From the NCBI GenBank assembly GCA_021805485.1, contig JAJZFF010000452.1, positions 1-5,472 of the forward strand: a stretch of DNA of 5,472 nucleotides. Direction: 5' to 3'. Numbering within the stretch: the first letter of the stretch is position 1; every line of letters starts with the position of its first letter. Below the pieces are notes generated by a model. It was not told where the DNA came from. It was given only the letters and a program-made list of their open reading frames with translations, and did not search any database. Below are positions 1-4,401 of this stretch, piece after piece. Source of the DNA: Pseudomonadota bacterium. Lineage in GTDB: Bacteria; Pseudomonadota; Alphaproteobacteria; Acetobacterales; Acetobacteraceae. A program made the position numbers and the translations under genes.

Positions 1-2434
1 TGGGCAGGCCGATCGCGATCTCGATCGGCAGCCGGTTCTCGCCGCGATAGGAATAGCCGACCTTCATGCCGCCGAAGAGGTCCTGGATCGTGTCATAGAC
101 ATCGGCCTGCCGCACGCCGAAATATTCCAGCCGGTCCTGGTCGATCGCGATATGCAGCTGCTTCTGCCGATGCCCCCAGGAATCGTCGATATCGACGATA
201 TAGGGCACCTTCCTGAACAGCTTCTTCACCTCCCGCGCCACGGCAAGGCGCGTCGCCTCGTTCGGGCCGTAGATCTCGGCGAGCAGGGTGGCGAGCACCG
301 GAGGACCCGGCGGCGCCTCGACCACTTTCAGCACCGCCCCATGCGGCAGGGGCAGGCGTTTCAGCAGGCGCCGGCGCAGCTCGCCCGCGATCTGGTGGCT
401 CTGCTGCGAGCGGTCGCCCTTCGGCGTCAGCATCACATGCAGGTCGCCCTGCCAGGGCTGGTCGCGCAGGTAGTAATGCCGCACCAGCCCGTTGAAGTCG
501 AAGGGCTGCGGCGTGCCGGCATACACCTGCAGGGCCCGCACCTCGGGCATCGTCTCGGCGATCCGCGCCGCGGCGAACAGCGTCTGCTCGGTCTGCTGCA
601 CGGTGCTGCCGGCGGGCAGGTCGAGCAGCACGTTCAGGCTCGACTTGTTGTCGAACGGCAGCAGCTTCACCGTCACCGCCTCGGTGTAAAACATCGCGCA
701 GGCGGCGATCGTGGCGATGCCGACCAGGGCGAGAAACAACCCGGCCCGGCGCCGCGTGCGCAGGATCGGTGCGGCAACGGCGCGGTAGAGCCGCCCCAGC
801 CGGTCCGGATGCGCCGCCGCAGCACCCGCCTCATGGGCGAGGGCAGGGGTCGTCAGTTCGAGGAACTCGATTTCTCCCGCCCTGTCTTCCTCGGCGAACC
901 GGTCCCGCCCGGCCAGCTTGTACATCAGCCACGGGGCGATGATCATCGCGACGAAGAACGAGAACGCCATCGCCGCCGAGGCGTTCACCGGGATCGGCGC
1001 CATGTATGGCCCCATCAGCCCGGAGACGAACAGCATCGGCAGCAGCGCGGCGATCACCGTCAGCGTCGCGACGACGGTCGGGTTGCCCACCTCCGCGACC
1101 GCCTCGATCGCCGCCCGCCGGCGCGAGCGCGTGCCCGGCATCGCCCAGTGCCTTGCGATGTTCTCCACCACCACGATCGCATCGTCCACCAGGATGCCGA
1201 TGGCGAAGATCAGCGCGAACAGGCTCACCCGGTTGATCGAGTAGCCCATCAGTTCCGAGGCGAACACGGTGGCGAGAATGGTCGTCGGAATCACCACCAG
1301 CGTCACCACCGCCTCGCGCCAGCCCACCGCGAAGGCGATCAGCACGACGATCGAAATCGTCGCCAGCCCGAGATGGAACAGCAGCTCGTTCGCCTTCTCG
1401 TTGGCGGTGCGCCCGTAATCCCGCGTCACCTGCACCGAGATGTCGGAGGGGATGAGCGACCCCTCGAGGCTCTTCACCCGCTTCAGCGCGTCATCGGCCA
1501 CCACCACGGCGTTGCTGCCCGCGCGCTTGGCCAGCGCCACCGTCACGGCGGGCGCCGTGTGCCAGGCCTTGCCCTCATGGGTGATGGCGAAGACATGGCT
1601 CTGCAGCGGCGCCGGCCCGACGACGACATGCGCGACATCCCGCAGATAGACCGGCCGCCCGTCCCGCGTGGTGATCAGCAGCAGGCCGATATCCGGCACG
1701 CCGAACAGCGTCTGCCCCGCCGCCACGTCGCGCAGCTCGCCATGGTCGAACACGCGCCCGGCGATGAAGCTGCGGTTGGCATCGGCCACCCGCGAAGCGA
1801 GCTGCTGCAGCGTCACGCCGTAGAGCATCAGCTTGTCGGGTTCGGGTTCGACGCGGATCTGCATCGGGTCCGACCCGGCGATGTAGCTGAGCCCGACATT
1901 CGGCACCTTGATCAGCTGGTCCTGCAGCTTGGTCGCGATCTGCGACAGCGCGCCCTGGGTCCAGTGCGTCGCCGCCCCCGGTTTCGGCGCGAGGGTGAGG
2001 GTGAGGATCGCGACATCGTCGATCCCGCGCCCGACCACCAGCGGCGGCGGAATGCCGATCGGGATGCGGTTCATGTTGGCGCGGATCTTGTCGTTCACCC
2101 GCACCACGGCGGCGTCCTCGTTGGTCCCCACCCTGAAGCGGGCGGTGACCAGAACCTGGTCGTCGCGGGTCTCGCTGTAGATATGCTTGACGCCCGGAAT
2201 CGCCTTCAGGATCGTCTCGAGCGGCTTGGTCACGAGTTCCGCGGCATCCGCCGCCTTGAGCCCGTTCGCCTGCACCATCACGTCCACCATCGGGACATGG
2301 ATCTGCGGGTCCTCGTCGCGCGGAATGGTGGTGATGGCGACCAGCCCGGCCGCCAGCGCCGCGAGCAGGAACAGCGGCGTCAGCGGCGAGCGGATGAAGG
2401 CGCGGGCGAGCCGCCCGGAAATGCCGAGCCTCAC
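1..2434 (-). CDS. RND efflux transporter permease, HAE-like (partial, C-terminus outside window)
   Basis: Inner-membrane, proton-driven pump subunit of a tripartite efflux system. Reading the minus strand from a GTG at 2432-2434 gives 811 uninterrupted residues to the window edge; family members usually have about 1,020-1,090, so roughly the last quarter is missing. TM1 lies at about residues 12-35 and is followed by a PRDEDPQI-type motif and a long periplasmic loop. TM2-TM6 fall at about 351-372, 375-392, 400-424, 452-470 and 479-503, TM7 at about 564-583, then the second periplasmic loop. TM4 carries GILVDDAIVVVEN with Asp417-Asp418, matching the AcrB Asp407/Asp408 proton-relay pair, as in HAE (organic-substrate) pumps rather than CzcA-type metal pumps. 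The start overlaps the fusion-protein stop (GTGA) and has only a weak Shine-Dalgarno sequence, so translational coupling is likely. The substrate cannot be read from sequence; the operon suggests a sulfur-related compound. The matching lysine of TM10 is not visible. Confidence 0.93.
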   Translation of the reverse strand, partial: MRLGISGRLARAFIRSPLTPLFLLAALAAGLVAITTIPRDEDPQIHVPMVDVMVQANGLKAADAAELVTKPLETILKAIPGVKHIYSETRDDQVLVTARFRVGTNEDAAVVRVNDKIRANMNRIPIGIPPPLVVGRGIDDVAILTLTLAPKPGAATHWTQGALSQIATKLQDQLIKVPNVGLSYIAGSDPMQIRVEPEPDKLMLYGVTLQQLASRVADANRSFIAGRVFDHGELRDVAAGQTLFGVPDIGLLLITTRDGRPVYLRDVAHVVVGPAPLQSHVFAITHEGKAWHTAPAVTVALAKRAGSNAVVVADDALKRVKSLEGSLIPSDISVQVTRDYGRTANEKANELLFHLGLATISIVVLIAFAVGWREAVVTLVVIPTTILATVFASELMGYSINRVSLFALIFAIGILVDDAIVVVENIARHWAMPGTRSRRRAAIEAVAEVGNPTVVATLTVIAALLPMLFVSGLMGPYMAPIPVNASAAMAFSFFVAMIIAPWLMYKLAGRDRFAEEDRAGEIEFLELTTPALAHEAGAAAAHPDRLGRLYRAVAAPILRTRRRAGLFLALVGIATIAACAMFYTEAVTVKLLPFDNKSSLNVLLDLPAGSTVQQTEQTLFAAARIAETMPEVRALQVYAGTPQPFDFNGLVRHYYLRDQPWQGDLHVMLTPKGDRSQQSHQIAGELRRRLLKRLPLPHGAVLKVVEAPPGPPVLATLLAEIYGPNEATRLAVAREVKKLFRKVPYIVDIDDSWGHRQKQLHIAIDQDRLEYFGVRQADVYDTIQDLFGGMKVGYSYRGENRLPIEIAIGLP

Positions 2435-3441
2435 GGCCGCACCAGCACGTCACCCGGCACCAGGCCGGCGAGGATCTGCAACCCGTCCGGCATCGCGCGG
2501 GTCGGCAGCGGCAGCCCCCGCTGCACCGGCGCGTCGATCACGCTGCCATCCTTCTGCCGCAGCCTCACGTAATCCTGGCCGAAGCGGGTGAAGACGAAGC
2601 CTGACGGCACCACGATCGTCCGCCGCTCGCCGGCCGGGACGAAAACGCGCACGCGCTCGCCCACGAAGTAGCTGCCGATCCCCTTCACCTCGGCATCGGC
2701 GCGCACCTCGCCGGCGACGATCTGCGGATAGACCAGGGTGATGCGGCCGAACCGCGCGCCGGTAAGGCCGAATTCGCCGCCATCCAGCCGCACCATGTCG
2801 CCGGCCTTCAGATGCAGCGCGTGCCGCTCGGGAATCCGCAGGCGGAGAATGAAGTTCTGCTCGGCGACCGTGGCGATCGTGTCGCCCGGCAGCACCACCG
2901 TGCCGTCGGTCACCGGCACGGTCAGCACCCGCCCGGCGATCGGCGCCAGCACCGCGCCCTCGTCCTGCTGCTGGGCGGCCACGGCGCGCTGCGCGATCCG
3001 CGCGCGGAGCGTGCTGGCGGCAACGTCCACCGCCGTCCGCGCCTGGTCGAGCTGCTGGCGCGATACCGCGCCGCTATGCGCCAGCGCCTCGGTGCGCCGC
3101 AGATCGGTCTGCGCCTGGACGAGGCTGGCCCGCAGCCCCGCAATCTCGGCATCCAGCGCCTTGATCTGCAATTCGAGCTTCTGGTCATGCACGGTGGCGA
3201 TGACCTGGCCCGCCGTCACGCTGTCGCCGTCATGCACCGAAAGCGCGGTGACGGTGCCGCCGATCCGCGTGCGCGCCGGCACCACGTTGCGGCTTTCGAC
3301 GGTGGCGAACACGGCCTTCTGGTCCGGCACCATGCGGGCGGCGACGGTAAAGGTCGAGACGGGTGTTGTGGCGCCCGCCGCCATCCCCGACAGGAGCAGG
3401 AGCGGCAGCAGCAGCGAGAGGAGGAATGGCTTGCGGGGCAT
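2431..3441 (-). CDS. RND periplasmic adaptor (membrane fusion protein, HlyD/AcrA family)
   Basis: 336-residue periplasmic adaptor that would link the RND pump to an outer-membrane channel. Residues 1-24 form a Sec signal peptide (Arg3-Lys4, then a Leu-rich core, then Ala-Ala-Gly-Ala); there is no lipobox Cys. The first half of the biotinyl-lipoyl domain is at about 60-84 (GGTVTALSVHDGDSV) and the second at about 163-195 (VLAPIAGRVLTVPVTDG). Between them, 86-160 is an Ala/Gln/Arg-rich alpha-helical hairpin. Beta-barrel and membrane-proximal strands follow from about 196 to the end. The ATG at 3439-3441 was chosen over an upstream in-frame ATG at 3526-3528 because it starts the signal peptide directly and has a good AAGGAA site 7 nt upstream; the longer form would put 29 Pro/Ser/Arg-rich residues before the signal and overlap the rhodanese. 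No His-rich or Cys metal-binding segment is seen. No TolC-type channel lies in this window. Confidence 0.93.
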   Translation of the reverse strand: MPRKPFLLSLLLPLLLLSGMAAGATTPVSTFTVAARMVPDQKAVFATVESRNVVPARTRIGGTVTALSVHDGDSVTAGQVIATVHDQKLELQIKALDAEIAGLRASLVQAQTDLRRTEALAHSGAVSRQQLDQARTAVDVAASTLRARIAQRAVAAQQQDEGAVLAPIAGRVLTVPVTDGTVVLPGDTIATVAEQNFILRLRIPERHALHLKAGDMVRLDGGEFGLTGARFGRITLVYPQIVAGEVRADAEVKGIGSYFVGERVRVFVPAGERRTIVVPSGFVFTRFGQDYVRLRQKDGSVIDAPVQRGLPLPTRAMPDGLQILAGLVPGDVLVRP

Positions 3442-3448
3442 GCTGTCG

Positions 3449-3454
3449 TTCCTT
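3449..3454 (-). promoter_or_regulatory. ribosome binding site of the membrane fusion protein
   Basis: Minus-strand AAGGAA lies 7 nt before the ATG at 3441, inside the 40-bp gap after the rhodanese stop. It decides the shorter start of the fusion protein. Confidence 0.75.
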
Positions 3455-3481
3455 GTCGGGGACGGTGCGGCGGGCGGGAGG

Positions 3482-3844
3482 TCAGCGGCGGTCGACCACC
3501 TGGCCGGTGGCGGAATCGAGCGAGACATACGGCATCCCCGCCGCCTTCCACGCCATCATGCCGCCGGCGAGATGAGCGTTCACCGCGATGCCGGCCTCGC
3601 GGCACTTCGCCGCCGCCATCGCCGAGCGCTTGCCCGAGCCGCACTGGAAGACGATCGGCTTGCCCGGGTCCTGCGGCAGCATCGCCGGATCGAAGGTGGA
3701 GAGCGGAAACAGCATCGCGCCGTGAATGCGCTCCACCGCGAATTCCTGCGGCTCGCGCACATCGACCAGCAGGATGCGGCCGGCGCGCAGGTCGTCATGC
3801 ACGGTGGCGGGGTCGAGGTCGCGCAGCTTGGAAGGTGTCGTCAT
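3482..3844 (-). CDS. single-domain rhodanese (sulfurtransferase)
   Basis: 120-residue cytoplasmic rhodanese that moves sulfane sulfur from a donor (persulfide, polysulfide or thiosulfate) to an acceptor thiol through a cysteine persulfide. The N-terminal rhodanese half-motif LLVDVREPQEFAVERIHGA is at about 25-43. The active-site loop is Cys68-Gly-Ser-Gly-Lys-Arg-Ser, and the C-terminal GGMMAWKAAGMP is at about 94-105. A second cysteine, Cys81, sits in the following helix. The length is standard for a stand-alone domain; no signal peptide or membrane segment is seen. The ATG (3842-3844) overlaps the repressor stop as ATGA, and GGAG lies 8 nt upstream inside the repressor gene. Unlike the BigR operons of Xylella and Agrobacterium as I recall them, it is not fused to an ETHE1-type persulfide dioxygenase. 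The likely role is accepting the persulfide made by Sqr, which is inferred from context. Confidence 0.95.
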   Translation of the reverse strand: MTTPSKLRDLDPATVHDDLRAGRILLVDVREPQEFAVERIHGAMLFPLSTFDPAMLPQDPGKPIVFQCGSGKRSAMAAAKCREAGIAVNAHLAGGMMAWKAAGMPYVSLDSATGQVVDRR

Positions 3845-4197
3845 GTCGAAATCTCCGTTGTCGATGAAGGATCGGGCACCGCGCAGGTGACGCCCTCCGG
3901 GCTACAATAGATTCCGGCAAGGGCCGAAATCACCGTGCGGGCCGGCGCGCTGGCGATCGAATACCGGATGCTCTGCCCTTCGCGCCGGGCGGTCACCAGC
4001 CCGTCCTTGCGCAGCAGCGCGAGGTGCTGGGAGACCGCGCTGTCGCGGATCTGCAGGAACGCGACCAGCTCGCCCACCGACCGCTCGCCGTCGAGCAGCT
4101 GGCAGAGAATGAGCAGGCGGTGCCGGTTGGCCAGCGACTTCAGCAGATCGCTGGCCTCGTCGGCCGCCAGGTTCATCGCGTCGATATCCAGTTTCAT
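3841..4197 (-). CDS. bigR: BigR/SqrR-type ArsR-family persulfide-sensing repressor
   Basis: 118-residue winged-helix dimeric repressor. The ArsR core runs from about 17 to 82: LANRHRLLILCQL, then a helix-turn-helix with recognition helix DSAVSQHLALLRKDGLV (52-68) and the wing RREGQSIRYS. The ELCVC metal-binding motif of classic ArsR/SmtB proteins is absent (RSVGELV in its place). Instead Cys32 (in RLLILCQL) and Cys98 (in AGIYCSP) are 66 residues apart, the same spacing as Cys42/Cys108 of Xylella BigR and Cys41/Cys107 of Rhodobacter SqrR. In those proteins the two cysteines form a disulfide or polysulfide bridge on exposure to sulfide and release DNA. A third cysteine, Cys105, is in the tail. 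It is first in the operon, divergent from sqr, with an AT-rich palindrome on its own promoter, so it should autoregulate. The start could instead be Met8 (4174-4176), because the predicted transcript begins at or next to the first ATG. Confidence 0.9.
   Translation of the reverse strand: MKLDIDAMNLAADEASDLLKSLANRHRLLILCQLLDGERSVGELVAFLQIRDSAVSQHLALLRKDGLVTARREGQSIRYSIASAPARTVISALAGIYCSPEGVTCAVPDPSSTTEIST
3853..3856 (-). promoter_or_regulatory. ribosome binding site of the rhodanese gene
   Basis: Minus-strand GGAG lies 8 nt before the rhodanese ATG, within the last codons of the repressor gene. It supports the start that overlaps the repressor stop. Confidence 0.65.
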
Positions 4198-4199
4198 AC

Positions 4200-4228
4200 T
4201 TGCGTATATACGAATATATGCATATATT
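4200..4228 (+). promoter_or_regulatory. possible distal sqr promoter overlapping the operator
   Basis: On the plus strand TTGCGT (4200-4205; three of six -35 bases), a 17-bp spacer and TATATT (4223-4228; five of six -10 bases) would start transcription near 4235 and give sqr a leader of about 167 nt. It shares nearly every base with the minus-strand promoter. The -35 is weak, and an AT-rich palindrome yields -10-like words by chance, so this stays tentative. Confidence 0.35.
4203..4228. promoter_or_regulatory. compound AT-rich operator, probable BigR/SqrR-type binding site
   Basis: Two perfect palindromes abut: CGTATATACG (4203-4212) and AATATATGCATATATT (4213-4228), with centres 13 bp apart. 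This AT-rich island stands out in a GC-rich window and covers the spacer and -10 of the repressor promoter. Position and symmetry fit an operator for the dimeric winged-helix repressor next door. BigR is known to bind AT-rich inverted repeats; the exact consensus was not compared. Confidence 0.7.
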
Positions 4229-4233
4229 GTCAA
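4205..4233 (-). promoter_or_regulatory. sigma70-type promoter of the repressor-rhodanese-RND operon
   Basis: On the minus strand there is a perfect -35 TTGACA (plus coordinates 4228-4233), a 17-bp spacer and the -10 hexamer TATATA (4205-4210; four of six consensus bases). Transcription should start near 4199-4197, at or just before the repressor ATG. The spacer is almost entirely the 16-bp palindrome, so a bound repressor would block RNA polymerase. Confidence 0.72.
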
Positions 4234-4302
4234 ACGTGGCGGCGCCGGATCGACCGGCCGCACCGCGCTTTCGCAGTTTTCTCCCGGCTGCCGGCGCGGG
4301 CG

Positions 4303-4316
4303 TTGATCCAGGTCAA
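4303..4316. promoter_or_regulatory. FNR/FixK-type binding site upstream of sqr
   Basis: TTGAT-CCAG-GTCAA fits the half-site pattern TTGAT-N4-(A/G)TCAA of FNR, ANR, FixK and related CRP-family regulators. It is centred at 4309.5, about 92 bp before the sqr ATG. With the -10-like hexamer at 4339-4344 and a start near 4351, the centre falls at -41.5, the class II activator position. Control of sqr by oxygen, redox state or nitric oxide is inferred; the cognate regulator is not in this window. Confidence 0.6.
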
Positions 4317-4338
4317 GCCGGCGTCGCCGCAAACCAAT

Positions 4339-4344
4339 TAACAT
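4339..4344 (+). promoter_or_regulatory. -10-like element of the proximal sqr promoter
   Basis: TAACAT matches four of six -10 consensus bases, including the first T, second A and last T. It predicts a start near 4351 and a 5' leader of about 51 nt. No good -35 is present, as expected for an activator-dependent class II promoter, where the upstream FNR-type box takes that role. Confidence 0.45.
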
Positions 4345-4346
4345 CC

Positions 4347-4380
4347 CTCCGGGCGCGGCGGAGCGCCGCCTTCGCCGGAG
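4347..4380 (+). other. GC-rich stem-loops in the sqr leader
   Basis: Inner stem GCGGCG (4355-4360) pairs with CGCCGC (4364-4369) around a 3-nt loop. An outer pair, CTCCGG (4347-4352) with CCGGAG (4375-4380), could extend it with an internal loop. A transcript starting near 4351 would contain only the inner stem, a longer one both. There is no T-run, so it is not a typical intrinsic terminator. Chance pairing in GC-rich DNA is a real alternative. Confidence 0.35.
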
Positions 4381-4393
4381 CGCTCGGAAAGGC

Positions 4394-4397
4394 AGGA
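4394..4397 (+). promoter_or_regulatory. ribosome binding site of sqr
   Basis: AGGA lies 4 nt before the ATG at 4402, in the purine-rich run GGAAAGGCAGGAAAG (4386-4400), which also offers AAAGG further upstream. The closest spacing is short, so the upstream copy may contribute. Confidence 0.6.
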
Positions 4398-4401
4398 AAG
4401 C

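Noticed and set aside
182..199. Perfect 18-bp palindrome ATCGTCGATATCGACGAT
   Set aside because: It lies deep inside the permease gene and arises from the codons for Ile-Val-Asp-Ile-Asp-Asp on the minus strand. There is no promoter or gene boundary nearby, so it is probably incidental.
152..2572. 806-residue open frame on the plus strand
   Set aside because: It is antisense to the RND permease and the end of the fusion protein. Its product is dominated by Arg, His, Gln and Asp in low-complexity order without any domain, typical of a mirror frame of GC-rich genes. The minus strand encodes a recognisable family throughout.
3442..3481. Possible internal promoter or terminator in the 40-bp gap after the rhodanese
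   Set aside because: No T-run with a hairpin and no paired -35/-10 words fit in the gap; only the ribosome site of the fusion protein is convincing.
3442..3528. N-terminal extension of the membrane fusion protein from an upstream ATG
   Set aside because: It would put 29 Pro/Ser-rich residues ahead of a clear signal peptide and overlap the rhodanese gene; the downstream ATG has a good ribosome site.
2738..3910. Two overlapping plus-strand frames of about 350-390 residues
   Set aside because: They are antisense to the fusion protein and rhodanese, with Arg/Ala/Ser-rich composition and no domain.
3841..4197. Arsenic or metal-responsive ArsR
   Set aside because: The metal-coordinating ELCVC motif is absent and no arsenic or metal resistance genes are adjacent; cysteine spacing fits the sulfide sensors.
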